This document shows positions 49,201 through 62,620 of a DNA stretch of 64,000 nt, in pieces; positions within the stretch are counted from its first letter, which is position 1, and the number at the start of each line of letters is the position of its first letter. Source of the DNA: Penium margaritaceum (Eukaryota; Streptophyta; Zygnematophyceae; Desmidiales; Peniaceae); the NCBI GenBank assembly GCA_023375785.1, contig SZWC01001596.1, positions 101,799-165,798 of the forward strand, given 5' to 3'. Both the position numbers and the translations under genes were made by a program. A model generated the notes under the pieces. The model made no database searches and was not told the DNA's origin. It was given only the letters and a program-made list of their open reading frames with translations.

Positions 49201-52200
49201 AGGTCATGCCCAGCATATCTGCACTGTGATTGGACACTCTGACCGTGGCTGACTTGTGTTATTATTCATAGCCGTTTAAGGTACTTCGTAAACTTTGTGG
49301 TCATGGTCAGTGGCACATGCCAACTTTGCCAAGGCATTGCGCACAATAGCCGTGCCAAGCCACCGGTGTTTTACCTTGTTTATACCTACAAGGTTATGCA
49401 TATTAGATGTACACTGTGACTGGGCACTCTAACCGTGGCTGACTCATGTTACGATTCGTAGACGTTGAAGTCTCTTGGAAAACTTTGTGGTCATGGTCAG
49501 TGGCACATTCCAACATTGTCAAGGCATTGCGCAAAATAGCCACACCGGGCCACCAGTATTCTACCTTGTTTGCACATGCAAGATCATGCCTAGTACATCT
49601 GCACTGTGATTGGACACTCTGACCGTGGCTGACACGTGTTATGATCAATAGAAGTGAAAATCACTTGGATACATTTTTGGTCATGGTCAGTGGCACATGC
49701 CAACTTTGTCAAGACATTGCGCTCAATATCCACACGAAGCCACCTGTATTCTACCTTGTTTATACCTGCAAGGTCATGCCTAGTAAATCTGCATTGTGAT
49801 TGGACACTCTGACCGTGGCTGACTCGTGTTATGATTCATAGCCGTTTAAGGTACTTGGTAAATTTTGTGGTCATGGTCAGTGGCACATGCCAACTTTTTC
49901 AAGGCATTGCGCCCAATAGCCGTGCCAAGCCAGCAGTTCTTTTACCTTGTTTATGCCTACAAGGTCATGCGTATTAGATGTGCACTGTGATTGGGCACTC
50001 TGACTGTGGCTGACTCGTGTGAGGATCATTAGAAGTTAAAGTCACTTGGTAAGCTTTGTGGTCATGGTCAGTGGCACATGCCAACTTCGTCAAGGCATTG
50101 CGCACAATAGCCACACCAAACCACCAGTATTCTACCATGTTTACACCTGAAGTATCGTGCCTAGTACATCTACACTGTGATTGGGCACTCTGACTATGGC
50201 TGACTTGTGTTATGATCAATAGAAGTAAACGTCACTTGGATACATTTGTGGTCATGGTCAATGGTACATGCCAACTTTGTCAAGGCATTGCACACAATAG
50301 CCACACCAAGCCATCAGTATTCTACCTTTTTTGTAACTGCAAGATCTTGCCGAGTACATGTGCACTGTGATTGGACACTCTGACCATGGCTGACTTGTGT
50401 TATGATCAATAGGAGTAAAAGTCACTTGGATACATCTGTGGTCATGGTCAGTGGCACATGCCAAATTTGTCAAGGCATTGCGCACAATAGCCACACTGAG
50501 CCACCAGTATTCTACCTTGTTTGTACCTGCAATGTTATGCCCAGTATAGCTACACTATGATTGAACACTCTGACGGTGGCTGACTCGTGTTATGATTTAT
50601 AGCCGTTTAAGGTACTTGGTCAACTTAGTGGACATGGTCAGTGGCACATGCCAGGTTTGTCAAGGCATTGCGCACAATAGCCGTGCCAAGCCACCGGTTT
50701 TTTTACCTTATTTATACCTACAAGGTCATGCGTAGTACATCTGAACTGTGATTGGGCACTCTGACTGTGGCTGAATCGTGTTACGATTCGTAGAAGTTAA
50801 AGTCACTTGGTAAACTTTGTGGTCATGGTCAGTGGCACATACCAACTTTGTCAAGGCATTGCGCACAAAAGCCGCACCAAGCCACCAGTATTCTACCTTG
50901 TTTGCACATGCAAGATGATGCCTAGTAGATCTGCACTATGATTGGACACACTGACCGTAGCTGACTCGTGTTATGGTTCATAGCCGTTTAATTACTTGGT
51001 ACACTTTGTGTTCATGGTCAATGGCACATGCCAACTTTGTCAAGGCATTGTGCACAATAGCCACACCAAGCCACCGATATTCTACCTTTTTTGTACCTGT
51101 AAGAGCATGCCTAGTACGTCTGCACTGTGATTGATCACTCAAACAGTGGCTGACTCGTGTTATGACCAATAGAAGTGAATGTCACTTGGATACATTTGTG
51201 GTCATGGTCATTGTCAAATGCTAACATTCTCAAGGCATTGCACGCAATCGCCACACACAGCCACCAGTATTCTACCTTGTTTGCATCTGTAAGATCATGC
51301 ATAGTACATCTGCACTGTGATTGGACTCTCCGACCGTGGCTGACTCGTGTTATGATCAATAGAAGTAAAAATCACTTGATTACAGTTGTGGTCATGGTCA
51401 GTAGCACATGCCAAATTTGTCAAGGCATTGCGCACAATAGCCACACCAAGCCACTAGTATTCTACCTTGTTTGTATGTGCAAGGTCATGCACAGTATATC
51501 TGCAGTGTTATTGGACACTCTGACCGTGGCTGACTCGTGTTATGATTCATAGCCCTTTAAGGTACTTTGTAAGCTTTGTGGTCATGGTCAGTGGCACATG
51601 CCAACTTTGTCAAGGCATTGCGCACAATAGCCGTGCCAAACCACCAGTTTTTTACCTTGTTTATGCCTGCAAGGTCATGCATATTGGGCATTATGACTAT
51701 GGCTGACTCGTGTTACGATGCGTAGAAGTTAAAGTCACTTGGCAAACTTTGTGGTCATGGTCAGTGGTACATGCCAGCTTTGACAATGCATTGCGCACAA
51801 TAGCCACACCGAGCCACCATTATTCTACCTTGTTTGCACCTTCAAGATCATGCCTAGTACATCTGCACGGTGATTGTACACTCTGACCGTAGCTGACTCG
51901 TGTTATGATCAATAGAAGTAAAAGTCACTTGGATAGATTTGTGGTCATCGTCAGTGGCACATGCCAAATTTTTCAAGGCATTGCGCACAATAGCTACACC
52001 GACCCACCAGTATTCTACCTTGTTTATACCTGGAAGTTCATGCCTAGTATATCTTCACTCTGATTGGACACTCTGACCGTGGCTGACTCGTGCTATGATT
52101 CGTAGAAGTTAAAGTCACTAAGTAAACTCTGTGGTCATGGTCAGTGGCACATGCCAACGCTGTCAAGGCATTGCGCACAATAGCCACACAGAGCCACCAG

Positions 52201-55200
52201 TATTATACCTTGTTCGCACCTTCAAGATCATGCCTAGTACATCTGCACAGTGTTTGGATACTTTGGCTGTGTATGACTCGTGTTATAATCAATAGAAGTA
52301 AAAGTCAGTTGGACACATCTGTGGTGATGGTCAGTGGCACATGCCAACTTTGTCAAGGCATTGCGCACGATAGCCACACCGAGCCACCAGTATTAGACCT
52401 TGTTTGTACCTGAAAGGTCATGCCCAGCATATCTGCACTGTGATTGGACACTCTGACCGTGACTGACTCGTGTTATTATTCATAGCCGTTTAAGGTACTT
52501 GGTAAACTTTGTGGTCATGGTCAGTGGCACATGCCAACTTTGTCAAGGCATTGCGCACAATAGCCGTGCCAAGCCACCGGTGTTTTACCTTGTTTATACC
52601 TACAAGGTCATGCCTAGTACATCTGAACTGTGACTGGGCACTCCAACTGTGGCTGAATCATGTTACGATTCATAGAAGTTAAAGTCATTTGGTAAACTTT
52701 GTGGTCATGGTCAGTGGCACATGCCAACTTTGTCAAGGCATTGCGCACAATAGCCGTGCCAAGCCACCGGTGTTTTACCTTGTTTATACCTACAAGGTCA
52801 TGCCTAGTACATCTGAACTGTGACTGGGCACTCCAACTGTGGCTGAATCATGTTACGATTCATAGAAGTTAAAGTCATTTGGTAAACTTTGTGGTCATGG
52901 TCAGTGGCACATGCCAATATTGTCAAGGCATTGCACACAAAATCCGTACCAAGCCACCAGTATTCTACCTTGTTTGCACCTGCAAGATCATGCCTAGTAC
53001 ATCTTCAATATGATTGGACACTCTGACCGTGGCTGACTCGTGTTATGATCAATAGAAGTAAAAGTCACTTGGATACATTTGTGGTCATGGTCAGTGGCAC
53101 ATGCCAACTTTGTCAAGGCATTGCGCACAAAAGCCACACTGAGCCACCAGTATTCTACCTTTTTTATACCTATAAGATCATGCCTAGTACATCTGCACTG
53201 TGATTGGACACTCTGACCGTGGCTGACTCATGTTATGACCAATAGAAGAAAAGATCACTTGGATCATTTGTGGTCATGGTCAGTGGCACCTGACAGCTTT
53301 GTCAAGGCATTGCGCACAATAGCCACACCGAGCCACCCGTATTCTACCTTGTTTGTACCTGCAAGGTCATGCTCATTTTATCTGCACTGTGATTGGACAC
53401 TCTGACCGTGGCTGACTCGTGTTATGATTCATGGCCGTGTGAGGTACTTGGTAACCTTTGTGGTCATGGTCAGTGGCACATGCCAACATTGTCAAGGCAT
53501 TGCGCACAATAGCCGTGCCAAGCCACCGGTTGTTTACCTTGTTTACACCTGTAAGGTCATGCATATTAGATGTGCACTGTGACTGGGCATTCTGACCGTG
53601 GCTGACTCGTGTTACGATTTGTAGAAGTTAAAGTCACATGGTAAACTCTGTGGTCATGGTCAGTGGCACATGCCAACTTTGTCAAGGCATTGCGCACAAT
53701 AGCCACACCGAGCCACCAGTTTTCTACCTTGATTGCACCTGCAAGATCATGCCTAGTACATCTGTACAGTGATTGGACACTCTGACCGTGGCTGACTCGT
53801 GTTATGATCAATAGAAGTACAAGTCACTTGGATGTATTTGTGGTCATGGTCAGTGGCACATGCCAACTTTGTCAAGGCATTGCACACAACAGCCACACCG
53901 AGCCACCAGCATTCTACCTTGTTTGAATCTGCAAGATCATGCCTAGTACATCTGCACTGTGACTGGACACTCTGACCGTGGATGACTCGTGTTATGATCA
54001 ATAGAAGTAAAAGTCAGTTGGATACATGTGTGGTGATGGTCACTGGCACATGCCAACTTTGTCAAGGCATTGCGCACAATAGCCACACCGAGCCACCAGT
54101 ATTCTACCTTGTTTGTACCTGCAAGGTCATGCCCAGCATATCTGCACTGTGATTGGACACTCTGACCGTGGCTGACTCGTGTTATTATTCATAGCCGTTT
54201 AAGGTACTTGGTAAACTTTGTGGTCATGGTCAGTGGCACATGCCAACTTTGTCAAGGCATTGCGCACAATGGCCGTGCCAAGCCACCGCTGTTTTACCTT
54301 GTTCATACCTACAAGGTCATGCCTAGTACATCTGAACTGTGACTTGGCACTCTGAATGTGGCTGATTCGTCTTACGATTCGTAGAAGTTAAAGTCACTTG
54401 GTAAACTTTGTGGTCATGGTCAGTGGCACATGCCAACTCTGTCAAGGCATTGCACTCAAAAGCCGTGCCAAGCCACCAGTATTCACCCTTTGTTGCACCT
54501 GCAAGATCATGCCCAGTACATCTTCAATATGATTGAATACTCTGACCGTGGCTGACTCGTGTTATGATCAATAGAAGTAAAAGTCACTTGGATACATTTG
54601 TGGTCATGGTCAGTGGCACATGGCAAGTTTGTCAAGGCATTGCGCACAATAGCCACACCGAGCCACCAGTATTCTACCTTTCTTATATGTGTAAGATCAT
54701 TCCTAGTACATCTGCAGTGTGATTGGACACTCTGACCGTGGCTGACTCATGTTATGATCAATAGAAGTAAAAATCACTTGGATACATTTGTGGTCATGGT
54801 CAGTGGCACCTGACAACTTTGTCAAGGCATTGCGCACAATAGCCACACCGAGCCACCCGAATTCTACCTTGTTTGTACCTGCAAGGTCGTGCCCATTTCA
54901 TCTGCACAGTGATTGGACACTCTGACCGTGGCTGACTCGTGTTATGATTCATAGCCGTGTGAGGTACTTGGTATACTTTGTGGTCATGGTCAGTGGCACA
55001 TGCAAAAGATTTCAAGGCATTGCGCACAATAGCCGTGCCAAGACACCGGTTTTTTACCTTGTTTACACCTGCAATGTCATGCATATTAGATGTGCACTGT
55101 GACTGGGTACTCTAACCACGGCTGACGCATGTTACGATTCTTAGAAGTTAAAGTCACTTGGAAAACTTTGTGGTCATGGTCAGTGGCACATGCCAACATT

Positions 55201-58200
55201 GTCAAGGTTTTGCGCAAAATAGCCACACCGGGCCACAAGTATTCTACCTTGTTTGCACCTGCAAGGTCATGCCTAGTATATCTGCAATGTGATTGGACAC
55301 TCTGACCGTGGCTGACTCGTGTTATATTTCATAGCCGTTTAAGGAACTTGGTAAAATTTGTGGTCATGGTCAGTGGCAGATGCCAACTTTGTCAAGGCAT
55401 TGCGCACAATAGCCGTGCCAAGCCAGCAGGTTTTTGCCTTGTTTATGCCTGCAAGGTCATGCGTATTAGATATGCACTGTGATTGGGCACTCTGACTGTG
55501 GCTGACTCGTGTTACGATTATTAGAAGTTAAAGTCTATTGGTAAGCTTTGTGGTCATGGTTAGTGGCACATGCCAGATTTGTCAAGGCATTGCGCACAAT
55601 AGCCACACCAAGCCACCAGTATTCTACCTTGTTTGCAACTGAAATATCGTGCCTAGTACATCTTCACTGTCATTGGGCACTCTGACTATGGCTGACTTGT
55701 GTTATGATCAATAGAAGTAAACGTTACTTGGATACATTTGTGGTCATGGTCAGTGGTACATGGCAACTTTGTCAAGGCATTGCACACAATTGCCACACTG
55801 AGCCACCAGTATTATACCTTGTTTTTACCTACAAGACCATGCCTAGTACATCAGCACTGTGATTGGATACTCTGACCGTGGCTAACTCGTGTTATGATCA
55901 ATAGACGTAAAAGTCACTTGGATACATCTGTGGTCATGGGCAATGGCACATGACAACTTTGTCAAGGCATTGCGCACAATAGCCACTCCGAGCCACCTGT
56001 TTTCTACCTTGTTTGTACCTGCAAGGTCATGCCTAGTTCATCTGCACTGTGATTGGACACTCTGAGCGTGGCTGACTCGTGGTATGATTCATAGCCGTGT
56101 GAGGTACTTGGTATACTTTGTGGTCATGGTCAGTGGCACATCCCAACATTGTCAATGCATTGCGCGCTATAGCCGTGCCAAGCCACCGGTTTTTCACCTT
56201 GTTTATACCTACTAGGTCATGCATATTATATGTGCACTGTGACTGGGCACTCTAACCGTGGCTGACTCATGTTACAATTCGTAGAAGTTAAAGTCACCTG
56301 GAAAACTTTGTGGTCATGGTCAGTGGCACATGCCGACATTGTCAAGGCATTGCGCAAAATAGCCACACCGAGCCACCAGTATTCTACCTTGTTTGCACCT
56401 GCAAGGTCATGCTCAGTAAATCTGCACTGTGAGTGGACATTCGTACCGTGGCTGACTCATATTTTAATAAAAAGAAGTAAAAGTCACTTGGATACGTTTG
56501 TGGTCATGGTCAGTGGCAAATGCCAACTTTGTCAAGACATTGCGCACAATAGCCACATCAAGAAACCTGTACTATACCTTGTTTACACCTGCAAGGTCAT
56601 GCCCAGTATATGTGCACTGTGATTGGACACTCTGACCGTGGCTGACTCGTGTTATGATTCATAGCCGTTAAAGGTACTTGGTAAATTTTGTGGTCATGGT
56701 CAGTGGCACATGCTAACTTTTCCAAGGCATTGCGCACAATAGCCGTGCCAAGCCACCGGTTTTTTACCTTGTTTATGCCTGCAAGGTCATGCATATTAGA
56801 TGTGCACTGTGATTGGGCACTCTGACTGTGGCTGACTTGTGTTACGATTATTAGAAGTTAAAGTCACTTGGTAAGCATTGTGGTCATGGTCAGTGGCACA
56901 TGGCAACCTTTTCAAGGCATTGCGCACAATAGCCAAACCAAGCCATCAGTATTCTACATTGTTTGCACCTGAAAGATCGTGCCTAGTACATCTGCAATGA
57001 GATTGGGCACTCTGACTATGGCTGACTTGTGTTAGGATTCATATAAGTTAAAGTCACTTTGTAAGCTTTGTGGTCATGGTCAGTGGCACATTCCAACTTT
57101 GTCAAGGCATTGCGCACAATAGCCACACCAAGCCATCAGTATTCTACCTTTTTTGTAACTGCAAGATCATGCCGAGTACATGTGCACTATGATTGGACAC
57201 TCTGACCATGGCTGACTTGTGTTATGATCAATAGACATAAAAGTCACTTGGATACATCTGTGGTCATGGTCAGTGGCACATGCCAAAGTTTTCAACGCAT
57301 TGCACACAACAGCCACACCGAGCCACCAGTATTCTACCTTGTTTGTACCGCAAGGTTATGCCCGGTATAGCTACACTATGATTGGACAATCTGACCGTGG
57401 CTGACTTGTGTTATGATTTATAGCTGTTTAAGGTACATGGTAAACATAGTGGACATGGTCAGTGGCACATGCCAGTTTTGTCAAGGCATTGCGCACAATA
57501 GCCGTGCCAATCCACCGGTTTTTTTTACCTTGTTTATACCTGCAAGGTCGTGCCTAGTACATCTGAACTGTGATTGGGCACTCTGACTGTGGCTGAATTG
57601 TGTTACGATTCGTAGAAGTTAAAGTCACTTGGTAAACTTTGTGGTCATGGTCAGTGGCACATGCCAACTTTGTCAAGGCATTGCGCACAAAAGCCGCACC
57701 AAGCCATCAGTATTCTACCTTGTTTGCACATGCAAGATCATGCCTAGTAGATATGCACTATGATTGGACACTCTGACCGTGGCGGACTCGTGTTATGATT
57801 CATAGCCGTATAATTACTTGGTAAACGTTGTGTTCATGGTCAGTGGCACATGCCAACGTTGTCAAGACATTGTGCACAATAGCCACACCAAGCCACCAAT
57901 ATTCTACCTTTTTTGTGCTTGTTAGATCATGCCTAGTACATCTTCACTGTGATTGGACACTGAGACCGTGGCTGACTTGTGTTATGACCGATAGAAGTGA
58001 AAGTCATTTGGATACATTTGTGGTCATGGTCAGTGGCATATGCTAACTTTGTCAAGGCATTGCACGCAATAGCCACACCTTGCCACCAGTATTCTACCTT
58101 GTTTGTACGTGTAAGGTCATGCCCAGTACATCTGCACTGTGATTGGACTCTCTGACCGTGGCTGACTCGTGTTATGATCAATAGAAGTAAAAGTCACTTG

Positions 58201-61101
58201 GATACAATTGTGGTCATGGTCAGTAGCACATGCCAACTTTGTCAAGGCATTGCACACAATAGCCACAGCGAGCCACCAGTATTCTACCTTGTTTGTACGT
58301 GCAAGGTCATGCACAGTATATCTGCACTGTTATTGGACACTCTGACCGTGGCTGACTCATGTTATGATTCATAGCCGTTTAAGGTACTTGGTAAGCTTTG
58401 TCGTCATGGTCAGTGGCACATGCCAACTTTGTCAAGGCATTGCGCACAATAGCCGTGCCAAGCCACCAGTTTTTTACCTTTTGTATGCCTGCAAGGTCAT
58501 GCATATTGGGCATTCTGACTATGGCTGACTCGTGTTACGATTCGTAGAAGTTAAAGTCACTTGGCAAACTTTGTGGTCATGGTCAGTGGCACATGCCAGC
58601 TCTGTCAAGGCATTGCGCACCATAGCCACAGCGAGTCACCAGTATTCTACCTTGTTTGCACCTTCAAGGTCATGCCTAGTACATCTGCACTGTGATTGTA
58701 CACTCTGACCGTGGCTGACTCGTGTTATGATCAATAGAAGTAAAAGTCACTTTGATAGATTTGTGGTCATGGTCAGTGGCACATGCCAGCTCTGTCAAGG
58801 CATTGCGCACAATAGCTACACCGAGCCACCAGTATTCTACCTTGTTTATACCTGCAAGGTCATGCCTAGTACATTTGCACTGTGATTGGACACTCTGACC
58901 GTGGCTGACTCGTGCTAAGATTCGTAGAAGTTAAAGTCACTTGGTAAACTTTGTGGTCCTGGTAAGAGGCACATGCCAACTTTGTCAAGGCATTGCGTAC
59001 TATAGCCACACCAAGCCACCAGTATTGTACCTTGTTTGCATTTGCAAGATCATGCCTAGTACATCTGCATTGTGATTGGACACTCTGACCGTGGCTGACT
59101 CGTGTTATGATCAATAGAAGGAATAATCACTTGGATACATTTGTGGTCATGGTCAGTGGCACATGCCAACTTTGTCAATGCATTGCACACAATAGCCACA
59201 CCGAGCCACATGTATTCTGCCTTGTTTGCACCTGCGAGATCATGCCTAGAACATCTGCACTGTGATTGGACACTCTGACCGTGGCTGACTCGTGTTATGA
59301 TCAATACAAGAAAAAGTCACTTGGATACATTTGTGGTCATGGTAAGTGGCACATGCCAACTTTGTCAAGGCATTGCGCAAAATAGCTGTGCCAAGACACC
59401 AGTTTTTACCTTGTTTATACCTGCAAGATCATAAATATTAGATGTACACTGTGATTGGGCACTCTGACCGTGGCTGACTCGTGTTATGATCAATATAAGT
59501 AAAAGTCACTTGGATAGATTTGTGGTCATGGTCAGTGGCACATGCCAACTTTTTCAAGGCATTGCGCACAATAGCTACACCGAGCCACCAGTATTCTACC
59601 TTGTTTATACCTGCAAGGTTATGCCTAGTATATCTGCACTTTGATTGGACACTCTGACCGTGGCTGACTTGTGCTATGATTTGTAGAAGTTTAAGTCACT
59701 TGGTAAACTCTGTGGTCATGGTAAGAGGCACATGCCAACTTTGTGAAGGCATTCCGCACGATAGCCACACCGAGCCACCAGTATTGTACATTGTTTGCAC
59801 CTGCAATATCATTCGTAGTACATCTGCATTGTGATTGGACACTCTGATCGTGTCTCACTCGTGTTATGATCAATAGAAGGAAAAGTCACTTGGATACATT
59901 TGTGGTCATGGTCAGTGGCACATGCCAACTTTGTCAAGGTATTGCACACAATAGGCACACCGAGCCACCTGTATTCTGCCTTGTTTGCACCTGCGAGATC
60001 ATGCCTAGTACATCTGCACTGTGATTGGACACTCTCACCGTGGCTGACTCGTGTTCTGATCAATAGAAGCAAATGTCACTTGGATACATTTGTGGTCATG
60101 GTCAGTGGCACATGCCAACTTTGTCAAGGCATTGCGCAAAAGAGCTGTGCCAAGACACCGGTTTTTACCTTGTTTATACCTGCAAGATCATGAATATTAG
60201 ATGTACAATGTGATTGGGCACTCTGACCGTGGCTGACTCGTGTTATGATTCGTAGAAGATAACATCACTTGGTAAACTTTGTGGTCATGGTCAGTGGCAC
60301 ATACCAACTTTGTTAAGGCACTGCGCACAATAGCCACACCAAGCCACCAGTATTCTACCTTGTTTGAACCTGCAAGGTCATGCCTAGTACATCTGCACTG
60401 TGATTGGGCACGCTGACCGTGGCTGACTCGTGTTATGATCAATAAAAGTAAAAGTCACTTTGATACATTTGTGGTCATGGTCAGTGGCACATGCCAACTT
60501 TGTCAAGGCTTTGCGCACAATAGCCACACCAAGCCACCATTATTCTACCTTATTTGTACCTGCAGGGTCATGCCCAGTGTATATGCACTGTGATTGGACA
60601 CTCTGACCGTGGCTGACTCGTGTTATGATTCATAACCGTTTAAGGTACTTGGTAAACTTTGTGGTCATGGTCAGTGGCACATGCCAACTTTGTCAAGGCA
60701 TTGCGCACAGTAGCCGTGCCAAGACACCAGTTTTGTACCCTGTTTACAACTACAAGGTCATGCATATTAGATGTGCATTGTGATTGGGCCCTCTGACCGT
60801 GGCTGACTCATGTTACGATTCATAGAAGTTAAAGTCACTTGATAAACTTTGTGGTCATGGAAAGTGGCACATGCCAACTTTGTCAAGGCATTGCGCACAA
60901 TAGCCACACTGAGACACCAGTATTCTACCTTGTTTGCACTTGCAACATCATGCCTAGTACATATGTACTGTGATTGGACACTCTGACCGTGGCTGACTCA
61001 TGTTATGATAATTAGAAGTAAAAGTCACTTGGATACATTTGTGGTCATGGTCAGTCGCACATGCCAACTTTGTCAAGGCATTGCGAACCATAGCCACACC
61101 G
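46236..61101 (-). repeat. 190-bp satellite, segment S6 (reverse)
   Basis: About 78 monomers in reverse orientation, continuous with S5 before element A entered. Higher-order copies are clear: 50190-52100 recurs at 57012-58920 with a constant offset of 6822 bp; 58740-59460 recurs 759 bp later; and a 190-bp unit is doubled near-exactly at about 52490-52870. The rare variant GTTATTATTCATAGC marks matching places at 47358, 49258, 52472 and 54181 (and 37034 in S4). Frames starting MIITRVSHGQSVQSQC or MHDLAGINKVK recur but never pass about 1.5 monomers. No gene is seen. Confidence 0.96.
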
Positions 61102-61758
61102 TGTCAGAAGAATGAAGATACGAGAACAGTGGCAGCAGAAGCAGGCAGAAGCAGCGGAACATTCAGGTGTACGTCAGCAGAGTGACGTAAGGAAGAGCGG
61201 TCCAGAGAGTTAGTCGCGGGAGCTGATAGAGGCTAGGATGCGAGGTAGTGGCGGTAGACAGGTTGATGTGAGAGAGCAAGAGTTGACGAGGTGAGTGATG
61301 GTTGGCGGAGTGAGAGAGAGCTGAGCGAAGGAACGAGAGTGACGGAGCAAAGCGTTGAGAGGTGGCGAAGACAGAATTGTGGGGAGCGAGCAGAGTGAAG
61401 ACACGGCGGCGAAGCCGCGGAACCAAAGGGGAACAGGATGTGCAGAACTGTTATGGTTAAACTAGGAGGGAATGAACATCCTCATATCACAACAGAACAG
61501 GACAAATCATATGCAACGGCTTCTTGTGCACTAGCCGGACGTGCTTGCGGCCGAACCGCCTATTAGGGGATTCTTCGGTAGGATGGCCATTGATAGGTAG
61601 AGGACCGTTAACGGCTAGTCAGTGGTGATGACCGAGTTAGTTCTAAGCCGGAGCTGAACCGTTATTGAGAGTGCTTGGTATTTTCTGAGAGAATAACCTA
61701 GCGACTTGTGAAGGCAAACCCAGCAGGTGTCCTGCCTTGACTGAGACACTTTCTGACA
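61102..61758 (-). repeat. 3' LTR of element D
   Basis: 657 bp, TGTCAGAAGAATG at the left and TTTCTGACA at the right on the plus strand, followed by CCCCCCGT (polypurine tract ACGGGGGG on the element strand). It shares segments such as GCACTAGCCGGACGTGCTTGC with the LTRs of B but is clearly diverged, and lacks the TATA-like box seen there. Confidence 0.9.
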
Positions 61759-61971
61759 CCCCCCGTGAATCTGTCAAGGCAGAAGGTCTACCAAGTTTCT
61801 TCTGTTGTTTTGGTTGCCCAGCAAGTTGTACTGCACTTGTCCTCCACAGTGAGTGATGAGGCCTTCCCACATGAGTGTTACGTTGTCAGCATGTTGGACC
61901 AGGAGGAAATGAAGTGTGGGATCCATGAGTGCATGGAGTCCTCGTCTGAGCTCCTTGTCGAATAGTTAAAG

Positions 61972-62541
61972 CTACTCATAAAACCCGTTGGGCCTGTATT
62001 CTTCTATGGGACAGTAGAAGCTTGGTTCTACCACATGAGACCGCACAATGGGGAAGTGAAAGAGGTGATACATTTTGTACGCCTCGTAGAAGGTTTGCTG
62101 CCACAAGTCGACGTTGGTTGCTGTAACATCAGCTGCGTCGTCCTCTGGGAGAAAGAATAGTTTGGGGACGTTAGGCAGAACGGGGAAGATGTCCACACAG
62201 CGGAGATGGAGGTAGTGGGAGCGTCAAGTCCATACACACTCCAGCAGGGAGTACCATCGCTGGGCGGCTATGTTGTTTGGCTGCTCCATGAGGTGGTAGA
62301 TAGGGTCAAGATGCGTTCTCAATACATTCCATATTGCAGCAAATGTGGTATTGTAGTCTTTGGGCGGATGCAGGCTGCTGTACAGATGGTCGTATTTGCC
62401 AAGGAGCATTCCAGCCACCTCATACTCGTTGATGTAGATGTTGCGTGCGCTGGAGATGATGCTGTCTGAGCAGCAAAGGATATTGTTGGCATCGGCAGCA
62501 AGGACAGGGAGTCCAGCCCACGCAGCGGAGAGCTTGTCCAT
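61972..62541 (-). pseudogene. Remnant of the B/D family protein in D
   Basis: Counterpart of the 174-codon frame of B. The stretch starting at the ATG at 62539-62541 matches its first part (MDKLSAAW, YEVAGMLLGKYDHL, QRWY), and the frame at 61972-62196 matches its last part (PKLFFLPEDD, DVTATNVD, FYEAYK). It is no longer one open frame. The region ends about 215 bp before the 3' LTR, as in B. Function unknown. Confidence 0.55.
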
Positions 62542-62620
62542 ACTGTGTAGACGAGGAACGGTGCTGATGATAGTGCAAGAGGATGAGTGAAAAGCTGGTG
62601 GCTGAAGAACGATGATGAAT

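Noticed and set aside
15830-60442. Dozens of mutually similar minus-strand frames of 60-84 codons (MHDLAGINKVKNRWLGTAIVRNALTKLACATDHDHK and MIITRVSHGQSVQSQCRCTRHDL) that look like a protein family.
   Set aside because: Each lies within one to one and a half satellite monomers. The 190-bp length is not a multiple of three, so the frame is lost at the next unit, and differences hit all codon positions alike. They are repeat by-products.
7363-61101. A CRISPR array, because of regular repeats.
   Set aside because: Repeats are continuous 190-bp and 11-bp tandem units without unique spacers, in a nuclear retrotransposon setting.
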